Part shown: positions 7,461-18,551 of the stretch, piece by piece
How the letters are laid out: every line of letters starts with the position of its first letter
Numbering within the stretch: the first letter of the stretch is position 1
Origin: Frankiales bacterium
Lineage (GTDB): Bacteria > Actinomycetota > Actinomycetes > S36-B12 > CAIYMF01
DNA length: 39,042 nt
Assembly: GCA_016125335.1 (NCBI GenBank)
Contig: WGLY01000019.1
Location: 1 to 39,042 of the forward strand
Direction of reading: 5' to 3'
Made by a program: the position numbers and the translations under genes
The notes under the pieces: model-generated
What the model saw: only the letters and a program-made list of their open reading frames with translations
Databases searched by the model: none
What the model was told of the DNA's origin: nothing

Positions 7461-8417
7461 ATGCCCACCTCGTCCCTGCACGATCCGCTCCTCGCCTGGT
7501 ACGCCGGGCACGCCCGCGACCTGCCGTGGCGACGGCCCGCCCGTGACGCCTGGGGCGTGCTGGTCAGCGAGGTGATGCTCCAGCAGACCCCCGTCGAGCG
7601 CGTGGTGCCGGCCTGGGAGGCCTGGCTCGCGCGCTGGCCTCAGCCGGCCGACCTCGCGGCCGACTCCCCGGGCGAGGCCGTGCGCATGTGGGGTCGGCTG
7701 GGCTACCCCCGCCGCGCCCTGCGCCTGCACGCCGCGGCCGTCGCCTGCGTCGAGCGGTTCGACGGCCGGGTGCCCGCGACCTACGACGACCTGCGCTCGC
7801 TGCCCGGGGTGGGCGACTACACGGCCGCCGCCGTGCTCGCCTTCGCCCACGGCCGGCGCGCGGTGGTGCTCGACACCAACGTGCGCCGCGTGCTGGCGCG
7901 GCTGCTGGGCGGCAGCGAGCACCCCAGCCCGTCGGTGACCGCCGCCGAGCGCGCGCGGGCCGAGGCCGTGCTGCCCGACGACGACGCCACGGCCGCGACC
8001 TGGTCGGTCGCGACGATGGAGCTCGGCGCGCTGGTGTGCACGGCCACGGCACCGGGCTGCGGGGGCTGCCCGGTGCGCGGGTGGTGCGCCTGGCTCGCGG
8101 CCGGGCGGCCCGCCTACGACGGACCGGCCCGTCCGGTGCAGCGCTTCGCCGGGACCGACCGCCAGGTGCGCGGGCTGCTGATGGCCGTGCTGCGCGAGGC
8201 CGACGGCCCGGTCGCGGCGCCGGCCCTGGACGCCGTCTGGGACGACGCGGTGCAGCGGGCCCGCGCGCTGGACAGCCTGGTGGCCGACGGCCTGGTGGAC
8301 CCGCGGCCGGACGGCACGTTCTCGCTGCCCGGCTCCGGTGCCGACCGCACCCCGCCGGCCCCGGACGCGCCGAGGGCGGCGCACCGCTCGGGTGCGCCGC
8401 CCTCGGGCGTGCGGTAG
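7461..8417 (+). CDS. mutY: A/G-specific adenine DNA glycosylase MutY (short form)
   Basis: Removes adenine mispaired with 8-oxoguanine in base excision repair. In 318 residues the sequence shows the catalytic Glu37 in Val-Ser-Glu-Val-Met-Leu-Gln-Gln-Thr, the helix-hairpin-helix Leu-Pro-Gly-Val-Gly-Asp-Tyr-Thr (114-121), the catalytic Asp138 in Leu-Asp-Thr-Asn-Val and the 4Fe-4S ligands C193-x6-C200-x2-C203-x5-C209. The C-terminal NUDIX-like 8-oxoG recognition domain of E. coli MutY is largely missing; a short winged-helix-like tail replaces it, as is usual in actinobacteria. The ATG at 7461 is favoured over 7449 by a GAGGAT element at 7445-7450. The last 15 codons are made of a perfect terminator hairpin. 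Confidence 0.93.
   Translation: MPTSSLHDPLLAWYAGHARDLPWRRPARDAWGVLVSEVMLQQTPVERVVPAWEAWLARWPQPADLAADSPGEAVRMWGRLGYPRRALRLHAAAVACVERFDGRVPATYDDLRSLPGVGDYTAAAVLAFAHGRRAVVLDTNVRRVLARLLGGSEHPSPSVTAAERARAEAVLPDDDATAATWSVATMELGALVCTATAPGCGGCPVRGWCAWLAAGRPAYDGPARPVQRFAGTDRQVRGLLMAVLREADGPVAAPALDAVWDDAVQRARALDSLVADGLVDPRPDGTFSLPGSGADRTPPAPDAPRAAHRSGAPPSGVR
8371..8405. terminator. bidirectional GC hairpin inside the mutY 3' end
   Basis: A perfect 15-bp stem (8371-8385 pairing with 8391-8405) with a 5-base loop lies within the last codons of mutY, 13 bases before the facing clpC stop. It can end transcription from either side. No U-tract is present, as is common in high-GC actinobacteria. Confidence 0.7.
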
Positions 8418-8418
8418 G

Positions 8419-10962
<2,544 letters not shown>

Positions 10963-11010
10963 CTGCACTCTCCCTCACCAGCGAGCGGCCGCTGCGCAGC
11001 CGGTCACGCA

Positions 11011-11016
11011 AGACTA
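11011..11016 (-). promoter_or_regulatory. candidate clpC -10 element, TAGTCT
   Basis: TAGTCT on the minus strand lies about 50 bases before the clpC ATG. No convincing -35 was seen at the expected distance. Confidence 0.35.
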
Positions 11017-11053
11017 GCCCGGCACCTGTCGGGCCTCATGTCGCAGAACCCCC

Positions 11054-11071
11054 GGTTCGCTGCGGGCGTTC
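11054..11071 (-). promoter_or_regulatory. candidate ClgR-like operator upstream of clpC
   Basis: The stretch contains CGC (11058-11060), five bases, then GCG (11066-11068), followed by TTC. The core CGC-N5-GCG agrees with operators of the Clp gene regulator ClgR known from Corynebacterium, Streptomyces and mycobacteria, though the central A is not conserved. It lies about 95 bases upstream of the clpC start. Nothing else was recognised in 10963-11273 beyond the -10 elements. Confidence 0.3.
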
Positions 11072-11261
11072 CGCCTCGTGTTACGCCGTGGGTGAACCGG
11101 TCCGGAGCCCCCTGCGGTCATCGGCGCGATCGGGCCGGTGATCAAGGCCTGACCTGCGACGTCCTCCCGACGGCGGACCCCACGCGCGGTGGCCCCCGGC
11201 CGGGCGTCGCCCGGCCGCTACCGGGCGGGCGCGGGGCCGGGACGGTCCGGTGGGCGGACGG

Positions 11262-11267
11262 TAGCGT
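11262..11267 (+). promoter_or_regulatory. leaderless -10 hexamer, TAGCGT
   Basis: TAGCGT ends 6 bases before the GTG at 11274, so the SDR-like gene is probably transcribed without a leader. Confidence 0.5.
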
Positions 11268-11273
11268 CGGGGC

Positions 11274-11924
11274 GTGATCACCGTGATCGTCGGCACCGGC
11301 CCCGGCATGGGGATGGCGCTGGCCCGCCGCTTCGGCCGCGAGGGGCACGAGCTCGCCCTCCTGGTGCGCGACCCGGCCGCGGGAGCGGCCTTCGTCGAGG
11401 AGCTCGCCGGCCTCGGCGTGCGCGCCCTCGCCCACGTGGCCGACGCCGGCGACGAGGACTCCCTGCGCGCCGCGTTCGCGGCCGTCCGCGCGCGCCAGGG
11501 CGAGCCCGACGTCGTCATCGTCAACACCCCCGTGGGCGGCCCGGGCACGCCCTCCGACGTCGCCGCGGCCGACCTCGAGGCCGGCTTCCGGGTCGGCGTC
11601 CTGGGGGCGGTCTGGTCGCTGCAGGAGGTGCTGCCCGCGATGCGCGAGCGCGACCAGGGCGTGGTGCTGGCCACCGGGTCCGGCGTGGCCCTGCACCCGT
11701 GGCCGGGCGGCACCGTCGTCACGGTGGTGAAGTCCGCCCTGCGCGCCTACGTGCTCGCCGCGGCGCGAGAGCTCGAGGGCACCGGCGTCCACGTGGCCAC
11801 GGTGACGGTCGACGGCGTCCTCGGCGGTCCCGGGTTCGAGCCGGACACGGTGGCGGAGCGGTTTTGGCAGCTCGCCGTCCAGCCCCGCGGGTCCTTCGAC
11901 GCCGAGGTGGTCCACCGCGGCTGA
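11274..11924 (+). CDS. SDR-like NAD(P)-binding protein lacking the catalytic Tyr
   Basis: A 216-residue Rossmann-fold protein of the short-chain dehydrogenase/reductase type. The cofactor loop Gly-Thr-Gly-Pro-Gly-Met-Gly (7-13) is intact and a Val-Asn-Thr-Pro strand stands where classical SDRs have Asn-Asn-Ala-Gly. The Ser position may be kept in Thr-Gly-Ser-Gly, but four residues before the conserved Lys there is Val where the Tyr of the Tyr-x3-Lys pair is expected. Oxidoreductase activity by the normal mechanism is therefore doubtful. GTG start at 11274 follows a -10 hexamer and gives a leaderless message. Its neighbours (clpC, GNAT, lsr2) do not define a pathway. Confidence 0.75.
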   Translation: MITVIVGTGPGMGMALARRFGREGHELALLVRDPAAGAAFVEELAGLGVRALAHVADAGDEDSLRAAFAAVRARQGEPDVVIVNTPVGGPGTPSDVAAADLEAGFRVGVLGAVWSLQEVLPAMRERDQGVVLATGSGVALHPWPGGTVVTVVKSALRAYVLAAARELEGTGVHVATVTVDGVLGGPGFEPDTVAERFWQLAVQPRGSFDAEVVHRG

Positions 11925-11961
11925 CCCGCGCCGGCACGGGTGAGCGAGACGACCCCGCGCC

Positions 11962-12420
11962 TCAGCCGGCCGGACGCGGCGGCACGTCTGGGCGCAGGTC
12001 GCGCTCCATCCAGCGCTCGGGGTAGGCGAGCTCGGAGTACCCCACCCCGCGGTAGACCTCGTGCGCGTCGAGCGTGGCCAGGATCTGGCGCGGCACACCG
12101 GCGTCGTCGAGGGAGCCGGTGATCACGCGCATGAGCCAGGTGCCCACGCCCTGCCCGCGCCGGCCCTCGTCCACGATGACGTCGCAGATCCACGCGAAGG
12201 TGGCTCGGTCGGTCACCGCGCGGGCGAAGCCGATCTGGCGGTCGCCGTCGTAGACGCCGAACACCCACGAGGAGCGGATCGAGGCCGCGACGGCGTCGCG
12301 GGTGCGCGCGTTCGCCCAGTAGCCCTGGCGCACCACGAGGTCCACGGTGGTGTCGAGGTCGACCCGGTCCGGGTCGTCGTCGATCTCGAGCCCGTCCTCG
12401 CGCCGGGCGAGGACGGTCAT
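11962..12420 (-). CDS. GNAT family N-acetyltransferase
   Basis: A 152-residue acetyl-CoA-dependent acyltransferase of the GNAT fold, with the acetyl-CoA-binding motif A Arg-Arg-Gly-Gln-Gly-Val-Gly at about residues 87-93. A preceding Trp-Ile-Cys-Asp-Val-Ile-Val strand and a Tyr-Arg-Gly-Val-Gly-Tyr segment near the end are also typical. The substrate is not predictable. It starts only 7 bases after the lsr2 stop, so it is probably co-transcribed with lsr2. Confidence 0.85.
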   Translation of the reverse strand: MTVLARREDGLEIDDDPDRVDLDTTVDLVVRQGYWANARTRDAVAASIRSSWVFGVYDGDRQIGFARAVTDRATFAWICDVIVDEGRRGQGVGTWLMRVITGSLDDAGVPRQILATLDAHEVYRGVGYSELAYPERWMERDLRPDVPPRPAG

Positions 12421-12427
12421 CGGGCGC

Positions 12428-12760
12428 TCACGCGTGCGCGGCCTGGAACTTGGCCTGCAGGTCCGCGCTGATGCGGCCGCGCTCGTTCACGGCGATCCCC
12501 TGCGACTTCGCCCACTCGCGGATCTCCGCGGGGCTGGTGCCCGATCCCCCGCGCGCGGACCGGGTCCGGGGCGAGCGCCGGGGCGCGCCCACACGGCGGC
12601 CGTGCCCGACGTAGGGCGCGAGCAGGTCGCGCAGCGCGGCGGCGTTGTCGTGGCTGAGGTCGATCTCGTAGGAGACGCCGTCGAGCGAGAACGGCACCGT
12701 CTCGTCCGCCGTGCCGCCGTCGAGGTCGTCGACGAGGACGACCTGCACCTTCTGGGCCAT
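12428..12760 (-). CDS. lsr2: Lsr2-type nucleoid-associated DNA-bridging protein
   Basis: Actinobacterial H-NS analogue that bridges AT-rich DNA and silences acquired genes. The 110 residues match the family end to end: [13 protein letters not shown] dimerisation strand at the start and a basic linker (Arg-Arg-Ser-Pro-Arg-Thr-Arg-Ser). The C-terminal DNA-binding domain has Glu-Ile-Arg-Glu-Trp-Ala, with Arg-Gly-Arg as the AT-hook-like minor-groove contact. The ATG at 12760 is preferred to the upstream frame extension because it has GGAAGGTGG about 7 bases upstream. It is divergent from ppc across a segment unusually rich in AATT cores. Confidence 0.95.
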   Translation of the reverse strand: MAQKVQVVLVDDLDGGTADETVPFSLDGVSYEIDLSHDNAAALRDLLAPYVGHGRRVGAPRRSPRTRSARGGSGTSPAEIREWAKSQGIAVNERGRISADLQAKFQAAHA

Positions 12761-12829
12761 GCCGGGTGCCACCTTCCGCTGGGGCGGGACGCGACCCGCC
12801 CGGTCCGGCGCCGGGTGCGGCGCCACCGG

Positions 12830-12835
12830 AGATTA
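12830..12835 (-). promoter_or_regulatory. candidate lsr2 -10 element, TAATCT
   Basis: TAATCT on the minus strand lies about 70 bases before the lsr2 ATG and next to the first AATT core. The -35 is not clear. Confidence 0.4.
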
Positions 12836-12841
12836 GCGCGC

Positions 12842-12954
12842 AATTCCCACGGAAGCGAAATTCATCGGGCAATTCCGGGTGGAATTCCGGACGAAAGGAG
12901 AGGGCTCGCGGAACGGTTTCCCACCGGAATTGCTCGCCTTTCCCCGTCGGAATT
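12842..12954. promoter_or_regulatory. AATT-rich island between lsr2 and ppc, candidate Lsr2 autoregulatory site
   Basis: Six AATT cores occur in 113 bases (starting at 12842, 12859, 12871, 12883, 12928 and 12951), three of them spaced exactly 12 bases apart and one within the palindrome GGAATTCC (12881-12888). Such density is very unusual in this GC-rich window. Lsr2 prefers AT-rich DNA, so repression of its own promoter is plausible. This occupies much of the 242-base gap between lsr2 and ppc. Confidence 0.45.
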
Positions 12955-12989
12955 GCGCCGCGCCCCGGCGCCGCACCTGCGGCGGCCGC

Positions 12990-12995
12990 TAGGCT
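12990..12995 (+). promoter_or_regulatory. leaderless -10 hexamer for ppc, TAGGCT
   Basis: TAGGCT ends 7 bases before the GTG at 13003, in the same arrangement seen at several other genes here, which is the reason for choosing that ppc start. Confidence 0.5.
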
Positions 12996-13002
12996 GGCCG
13001 AG

Positions 13003-15885
13003 GTGCGTCAGCGACGCCGCGCCGTCCCGCAGCCCACCGGACGGACGCCCGTGACCAGCCACACCTCCTCCCCCGCCACCCGGCCCGTGACGTCGGACGC
13101 CGCCCCGCGGCCCGACCGTCCCACAGTCGGCAACGGCGACCCCGTGCCCGAGGACATCAGCGCCCTGCGGGCCGACATCCGCGCGCTCGGCGAGCTGCTC
13201 GGGGCCACGCTCGTGCGCCAGGACTCCGCCGAGCTGCTCGCGCTCGTCGAGCAGGTGCGGGCCACGGCGCGCACCGACCTCGCCGCCACGAGCGACCTGC
13301 TGCACGGGGTGGACCTGCCCACGGCCATCCGGCTCGCCCGGGCGTTCTCGACGTACTTCCACCTCGCGAACGTGACCGAGCAGGTGCACCGCTCGCGGGT
13401 GCTGCGCGGCGCCCGGCGCACCGACGGCGACCCGCTCTCGGCTGCCGCGCGCCGGATCGAGGCGGCGATCGCCGCGGGCGAGGTCACGCCGGAGGCGGTC
13501 TCGGCCGGTGTCTCGCGGCTCTCGGCGCGCCCGGTGTTCACCGCGCACCCCACGGAGGCGGCCCGGCGGTCGGTGCTGCTCAAGCTGCGCGCCATCGCCG
13601 ACCTGCTCGACGCCGCGGAGCGCGACGGCATGACCCTCGAGCACCCCCGCGTGGCGCGCCGGGCCGCCGAGCTGGTCGACCTGCTGTGGCAGACCGACGA
13701 GCTGCGCCTGGAGCGCCCCGAGGTGCTCGACGAGGCGCGCAACGCGCTCTACTACCTCGACGACCTCGCCCGCGGCCCGGTCGCGGAGGTGCTCGACGAC
13801 CTCGCCCTCGCGCTGGCCTCGGTCGGCGTCGAGCTGCCGTCCGACGCCCGCCCGCTCTCCTTCGGGTCGTGGATCGGCGGCGACCGCGACGGCAACCCGT
13901 TCGTGACGCCGGACGTCACGCGACGCGTGGTGGACCTGGTGCGCGACCACGCCGTGCGCGACCTGCTGCCCGTGATCGACCGCCTCCTCGACGACCTGTC
14001 GGTCTCGGAGCGGCTCAACGACGTCAGCCCGCAGCTGCGCGCCTCGCTCGAGGCGGACCTCGCGGCCATCACCGAGCTCGACCCGCGCTACCGCAGGCTC
14101 AACGCCGAGGAGCCCTACCGCCTCAAGCTCACCTGCGTGCGGGCGAAGCTGGTGGCGACCCGCGCGCGGATCGCGAGCGCGACGCCGCACCGCCCGGGCC
14201 GCGACTACGCCGCCACCCGCGAGCTGCTCGACGACCTCGTGCTGGTGCGCGAGTCGCTGGCGACCCACCGGGGCGAGCTCGAGGCGACCGGCGTGGTGGA
14301 TCGCGCGATCCGCACCGTGGCGGCGTTCGGGCTCTCGCTCGTGACCCTCGACGTCCGCGAGCACGCCGCGATGCACCACAGCGCCGTGGGCGCGCTGGTC
14401 GACCGGCTCGGCGAGCAGGGCTGGCGCTACGAGGACCTGCCGCGCGAGCACCGCACCCGCCTGCTGTCGGCCGAGCTCGCCTCGCGCCGCCCGCTCGCCC
14501 CCACCCCGCCCCCGCTGGAGGGCGACGACCTGCGCACCTACGGCGCCTTCGTCGCCATCCGCGAGGCGCTCGACCAGCACGGGCCGGAGGTCTGCGAGAC
14601 CTACATCGTGTCGATGACCAAGGGCGTCGACGACGTCCTGGCCGCGGTGGTGCTCGCCCGCGAGGCGGGACTGGTCGACCTCGCGGCCGACGTCGCGCGG
14701 ATCGGGTTCGTGCCACTGCTGGAGACGGTGGACGAGCTGCGCCGGGCCGGCGACCTGCTCGACGGCCTGCTCTCGGACCCCTCCTACCGGCGCATCGTGG
14801 CGCTGCGCGGCGACGTGCAGGAGGTGATGCTCGGCTACAGCGACTCCAACAAGGACGCCGGGATCACGACGTCGCAGTGGGAGATCCACCTCGCGCAGCG
14901 GCGCCTGCGCGACGTCGCCCGGGCCCACGACGTCCGGCTGCGGCTCTTCCACGGGCGCGGCGGCACCGTCGGCCGCGGCGGCGGGCCGACGTACGACGCC
15001 GTGCTCTCGCAGCCGTGGGGCGTGCTCGACGGCGAGATCAAGCTCACCGAGCAGGGCGAGGTGATCAGCGACAAGTACCTGCTCCCCACGCTGGCCCGGG
15101 AGAACCTCGAGCTGCTGCTCGCCGCGGTTGTCGAGTCGACCGTGCTGCACCAGGTGCCGCGCGCCGGCGCGGACCGGCTCGCCCGCTGGGACCCGGTGAT
15201 GGACCTGGTGTCGGCCGAGGCCCAGCGCGCCTACCGCGGCCTCGTCGACGACCCCGACCTGCCGCGCTACTTCGCGACGTCGACCCCGGTGGAGGAGCTG
15301 GGCGACCTGCACCTCGGGTCGCGCCCGTCGCGGCGCGCCACCGCCGAGGGCAGCATCGGGTCGCTGCGGGCCATCCCGTGGGTGTTCGGCTGGACGCAGT
15401 CGCGCCAGATCGTGCCCGGGTGGTTCGGCGTCGGCAGCGGGCTGCGGGCCGCCCGGGAGGCCGGCCACGGCGAGGAGCTCGCGCACATGCACGAGCAGTG
15501 GCACTTCTTCCGCAACTTCGTGTCCAACGTCGAGATGACGCTGGCCAAGACCGACCTCACGGTGGCGCGCGAGTACGTCGACCAGCTGGTGCCGCCCGAG
15601 CTGCACCACGTGTTCGACGCCGTCGTCGCCGAGCACGAGGTCACCCAGGCCGAGGTGCTCGCGCTGACCGGCGGCGGCAGCGTGCTCGGGTCCCAGCCGA
15701 CGCTCGCCTCCACCCTGGCCACGCGCGACCGCTACCTGCTCCCCCTCCAGCTGCTCCAGGTGCAGCTGCTGCGCCGGGTGCGCGAGGCGCGCGCGGGCGA
15801 CGGCGCCGACGTCGACCCCACGCTGCGCCGCGCGCTGCTGCTCACGGTCAACGGCATCGCGACGGGCCTGCGCAACACCGGCTGA
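13003..15885 (+). CDS. ppc: phosphoenolpyruvate carboxylase
   Basis: Carboxylates phosphoenolpyruvate with bicarbonate to oxaloacetate, replenishing the TCA cycle. The sequence has the catalytic His182 in Thr-Ala-His-Pro-Thr-Glu-Ala, the Gly-Gly-Asp-Arg-Asp-Gly-Asn-Pro segment, Tyr-Ser-Asp-Ser-Asn-Lys-Asp-Ala-Gly, the mobile-loop [13 protein letters not shown], and a C terminus ending Leu-Arg-Asn-Thr-Gly as in other PEPCs. About 960 residues from GTG 13003; GTG 13051 or 13087 would give 944 or 932. The first ~55 residues are Pro/Thr-rich and probably disordered. It ends 7 bases before a strong hairpin and converges on a membrane-protein gene. Confidence 0.96.
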   Translation: MRQRRRAVPQPTGRTPVTSHTSSPATRPVTSDAAPRPDRPTVGNGDPVPEDISALRADIRALGELLGATLVRQDSAELLALVEQVRATARTDLAATSDLLHGVDLPTAIRLARAFSTYFHLANVTEQVHRSRVLRGARRTDGDPLSAAARRIEAAIAAGEVTPEAVSAGVSRLSARPVFTAHPTEAARRSVLLKLRAIADLLDAAERDGMTLEHPRVARRAAELVDLLWQTDELRLERPEVLDEARNALYYLDDLARGPVAEVLDDLALALASVGVELPSDARPLSFGSWIGGDRDGNPFVTPDVTRRVVDLVRDHAVRDLLPVIDRLLDDLSVSERLNDVSPQLRASLEADLAAITELDPRYRRLNAEEPYRLKLTCVRAKLVATRARIASATPHRPGRDYAATRELLDDLVLVRESLATHRGELEATGVVDRAIRTVAAFGLSLVTLDVREHAAMHHSAVGALVDRLGEQGWRYEDLPREHRTRLLSAELASRRPLAPTPPPLEGDDLRTYGAFVAIREALDQHGPEVCETYIVSMTKGVDDVLAAVVLAREAGLVDLAADVARIGFVPLLETVDELRRAGDLLDGLLSDPSYRRIVALRGDVQEVMLGYSDSNKDAGITTSQWEIHLAQRRLRDVARAHDVRLRLFHGRGGTVGRGGGPTYDAVLSQPWGVLDGEIKLTEQGEVISDKYLLPTLARENLELLLAAVVESTVLHQVPRAGADRLARWDPVMDLVSAEAQRAYRGLVDDPDLPRYFATSTPVEELGDLHLGSRPSRRATAEGSIGSLRAIPWVFGWTQSRQIVPGWFGVGSGLRAAREAGHGEELAHMHEQWHFFRNFVSNVEMTLAKTDLTVAREYVDQLVPPELHHVFDAVVAEHEVTQAEVLALTGGGSVLGSQPTLASTLATRDRYLLPLQLLQVQLLRRVREARAGDGADVDPTLRRALLLTVNGIATGLRNTG

Positions 15886-15892
15886 GACCGAC

Positions 15893-15947
15893 GTCACTGG
15901 TGAAACGGTCGTCTCCCGGCCCGGGAAGCGACCGTTTCACCAGTGAC
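15893..15947. terminator. long perfect inverted repeat between convergent genes
   Basis: GTCACTGGTGAAACGGTCG (15893-15911) is perfectly complementary to 15929-15947, a 19-bp stem. The 17-base loop itself contains a CCCGG/CCGGG palindrome. It fills the gap between the ppc stop and the facing stop at 15956, so it probably ends transcription from both sides. The stem is less GC-rich and longer than the other terminators here, and it could be a copy of a dispersed palindromic element. Confidence 0.6.
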
Positions 15948-15955
15948 ATCGCGGG

Positions 15956-16450
15956 TCAGCGGCGGCGGCGGCGCGCGGGCGGGGGCGGGGGCTTCGTGGG
16001 CGCGGGCGGGTCGCGGAAGGCCATCACGAGCGCGACGAGGCCGGCGAGCGGCACGACGCAGAACGCGGTGTACGCCGGTTGCCCGGTGCTCGCGGCCGCG
16101 CCGAGGTTGCCCACGAGCGCGATCACCTGGAAGAGCGCGGCCCACTTCCACATGTCGGTGTCGGCGTAGAACGCGAGCCCGGCGCCCACGACGACGACGA
16201 GCGCCACGACGAGGCCGAACACGCCGCCGCCGATCACCGCGGCCGGCGTGCCGGTCAGCCCGGACAGCAGGGGCGAGAGCAGGGACGCGACCCCGGTGAA
16301 CCCGCCGAGGAGCAGCGCGGCCCACACCAGGACGCCGGACAGCCGCCACCACCGCGGCACCGCGACGTCCGACGGCCGGATCCGGTGCCGCAGGAACCAG
16401 GTGGCCACGAGCAGCACGACCGCCGCCGACGCGGCGTAGAGCCACGTCAT
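15956..16450 (-). CDS. four-helix membrane protein, function unknown
   Basis: A 164-residue protein with four predicted transmembrane helices (about 3-20, 38-62, 72-94 and 125-144), an Asp-Thr-Asp-Met-Trp-Lys-Trp segment before a fifth, weaker hydrophobic stretch, and a C-terminal tail of Pro followed by consecutive Arg residues. No family was recognised. It lies 34 bases downstream of the argA-like gene on the same strand and may be the last gene of the lysS unit. Confidence 0.7.
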   Translation of the reverse strand: MTWLYAASAAVVLLVATWFLRHRIRPSDVAVPRWWRLSGVLVWAALLLGGFTGVASLLSPLLSGLTGTPAAVIGGGVFGLVVALVVVVGAGLAFYADTDMWKWAALFQVIALVGNLGAAASTGQPAYTAFCVVPLAGLVALVMAFRDPPAPTKPPPPPARRRRR

Positions 16451-16484
16451 CGGTCCCCTCCGCGGCAGCCCGCGCGCTGCGTCA

Positions 16485-16994
16485 TCACAGCACCAGCAGC
16501 ATCCGGTGGTTGCCCAGCGTGTTGGGCTTCACCCGCTCGAGGTCGAGGAACTCCGCGACGCCCTCGTCGTAGGACTGGAGCAGCTGCTCGAACACGGCGT
16601 GCTCCACCGGGGCCCCCTCGATCTCGACGAAGCCGTGACGGCCGAAGAACCCGGTCTCGAAGGTGAGGCAGAAGACGCGCTTGACGCCGAGGTCGCGGGC
16701 GCGCTGCACCAGGTGCTCGAGCAGGACGCCGCCCACCCCCTGGCCGCGCAGCGACGGCTCGACCGCCACGGTGCGCACCTCGGCGAGGTCCTCCCACATC
16801 ACGTGCACGGCACCGCAGGCGACCACGGCGCCGTCGAGCTCGCCGACGACGAACTCCGGCACCGACTCGTAGAGCGTCACCGTGGCCTTGGACAGCAGCC
16901 GGCGGTCCGGGGCGTAGGTGTCGACGAGGCGGCGGATGGACGCGACGTCGGACGTGCGCGCCGGGCGGATCCGGAGCCTGCTGGCCGGGCTCAT
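16485..16994 (-). CDS. argA: amino-acid N-acetyltransferase (short ArgA type)
   Basis: A 169-residue GNAT protein similar to the single-domain N-acetylglutamate synthases of actinobacteria (first step of arginine synthesis). Features: [10 protein letters not shown] at the start, Glu-Val-Arg-Thr-Val-Ala-Val strand, acetyl-CoA loop Leu-Arg-Gly-Gln-Gly-Val-Gly-Gly (about 84-91), [12 protein letters not shown] and Phe-Phe-Gly-Arg-His-Gly-Phe. The Phe/Glu/Phe-Phe-x-Arg-His-Gly-Phe block is characteristic of this subgroup. The ATG at 16994 overlaps the lysS stop (ATGA), so it is coupled to lysS translation. Confidence 0.82.
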   Translation of the reverse strand: MSPASRLRIRPARTSDVASIRRLVDTYAPDRRLLSKATVTLYESVPEFVVGELDGAVVACGAVHVMWEDLAEVRTVAVEPSLRGQGVGGVLLEHLVQRARDLGVKRVFCLTFETGFFGRHGFVEIEGAPVEHAVFEQLLQSYDEGVAEFLDLERVKPNTLGNHRMLLVL

Positions 16995-18496
16995 TCCGGC
17001 TTCACGAGGGGGAAGAGGATGGTCTCGCGGATGTTGAGGCCGGTGAGGTTCATGAGCAGGCGGTCGATGCCCATGCCCACCCCGCCGGACGGCGGCATGC
17101 CGTACTCCAGCGCCCGCAGGAAGTCCTCGTCGACCTGCATCGCCTCGACGTCGCCGCCCGCCTTGAGCAGCGACTGCGCGACGAGCCGCTCGCGCTGCAC
17201 CACGGGGTCGACGAGCTCGGAGTACCCCGTGCCCTGCTCGGTGCCGTCGATGTAGAGGTCCCACTTCTCCACGACGCCGGGGATCTCGCGGTGCGCCCGC
17301 ACCAGGGGCGAGGTGTCCTCGGGGTAGTCCATGACGAAGGTGGGGCGCGTGAAGGTGGGCACGACGTGGTGCTCGAGCAGCTCCTCGACGTACTTGCCGG
17401 GCACCCACGTGTGCTCGGGCTTGATGCCGACCGCCTCGCACAGCTCGGCGAGCACGTCGACCGGCGTCTGCGGCGTGATCTCCCGGCCCACCGCGGCCGA
17501 CACCGACGGGTAGACCGAGAGCTGGTCCCACTCGCCGGAGAAGTCGCGCGCCTGGCCGTCGAACCGGGTGAACTCCAGCGACCCGTGCGCAGCGATCGTC
17601 GCCTCCTGGATCACCTCGCGCAGCGTGCGCGCCATGTCGTGGTAGTCGCTGTAGGCGGCGTAGAACTCGAGCATCGCGAACTCCGGCGAGTGCGTGGAGT
17701 CGGCGCCCTCGTTGCGGAAGTTCCGGTTGATCTCGAAGACCCGCTCGAGGCCCCCGACGACGCAGCGCTTGAGGAACAGCTCCGGCGCGATGCGCAGGTA
17801 GAGGTCCATGTCGAGCGCGTTGGAGTGCGTGACGAAGGGCCGCGCGGTGGCGCCGCCGTGGAGGGTCTGCAGCATCGGGGTCTCGACCTCGAGGTAGCCG
17901 CGGTCGGCGAAGCTGCGCCGCAGCGCCCCCACGGTGCGCACCCGCAGCTGGGCGACCTCGCGCGCCTGCGGGCGGACGACGAGGTCCACGTAGCGCTGGC
18001 GCACCCTCGTCTCCTCGGCGAGGGGCTTGTGCTCCACCGGCAGGGGCCGCAGCGTCTTGGCCGCGAGCTGCCAGGAGTCGGCGAGCACGCTCAGCTCGCC
18101 GCGGCGCGAGGTGATGACCTCGCCCTGCACCGCCACGTGGTCGCCGAGGTCGACGTCGGCCTTCCAGTCGGCGAGGCGCTGCTCGCCGACGCGGTCGAGG
18201 CTGAGCATCGCCTGGAGCTCGGTGCCGTCGCCCGCGCGCAAGGTGGCGAAGCACAGCTTGCCGGTGTTGCGGACGAAGATCACGCGGCCCGCGACCGCGA
18301 CCTGCTCGCCGGTGGCGGTGTCCGGCGCGAGGTCCGGGTGCGCCGCGCGCACCTGGGCGATGGTGTGGGTGACCGGGACCCGGACCGGATACGGCTGCTG
18401 GCCGGAGTCGAGCAGGCGCTGGCGCTTCTCGCGACGCACCCGCATCTGCTCGGGGACGTCGTCCTCGGCATCGGCGGGCGGCGCGGCGTCGGTCAT
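16991..18496 (-). CDS. lysS: lysine--tRNA ligase, class II
   Basis: Charges tRNA-Lys. Of 501 residues, the N-terminal OB-fold anticodon-binding domain includes Val-Ala-Gly-Arg-Val and Gly-Lys-Leu-Cys-Phe-Ala. The class II core follows: motif 2 [14 protein letters not shown] and motif 3 Gly-Val-Gly-Met-Gly-Ile-Asp-Arg-Leu. Length and motif order are normal. The ATG at 18496 has no Shine-Dalgarno but has TAACCT 7 bases upstream, so a leaderless message is likely. It is divergent from the methyltransferase gene at 18552 and followed by the argA-like gene. Confidence 0.96.
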   Translation of the reverse strand: MTDAAPPADAEDDVPEQMRVRREKRQRLLDSGQQPYPVRVPVTHTIAQVRAAHPDLAPDTATGEQVAVAGRVIFVRNTGKLCFATLRAGDGTELQAMLSLDRVGEQRLADWKADVDLGDHVAVQGEVITSRRGELSVLADSWQLAAKTLRPLPVEHKPLAEETRVRQRYVDLVVRPQAREVAQLRVRTVGALRRSFADRGYLEVETPMLQTLHGGATARPFVTHSNALDMDLYLRIAPELFLKRCVVGGLERVFEINRNFRNEGADSTHSPEFAMLEFYAAYSDYHDMARTLREVIQEATIAAHGSLEFTRFDGQARDFSGEWDQLSVYPSVSAAVGREITPQTPVDVLAELCEAVGIKPEHTWVPGKYVEELLEHHVVPTFTRPTFVMDYPEDTSPLVRAHREIPGVVEKWDLYIDGTEQGTGYSELVDPVVQRERLVAQSLLKAGGDVEAMQVDEDFLRALEYGMPPSGGVGMGIDRLLMNLTGLNIRETILFPLVKPE

Positions 18497-18503
18497 GCGC
18501 GCA

Positions 18504-18544
18504 AGGTTAACGGGGCCCGTCCCGTCCGACGTCGGGGATAGCGT
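18504..18544. promoter_or_regulatory. divergent leaderless -10 elements, lysS and methyltransferase
   Basis: Minus-strand TAACCT (18509-18504) lies 7 bases before the lysS ATG. Plus-strand TAGCGT (18539-18544) lies 7 bases before the ATG at 18552. The whole 55-base gap serves two back-to-back leaderless promoters. Confidence 0.5.
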
Positions 18545-18551
18545 CGGGGCC

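Noticed and set aside
11924-11941. Hairpin ACCCG/CGGGT after the SDR-like gene
   Set aside because: Only five pairs with an eight-base loop; such stems are expected by chance at this GC content.
12862-15897. 1011-residue minus-strand open frame across ppc
   Set aside because: Antisense shadow of ppc with Arg/Gly/His-rich composition and no motif.
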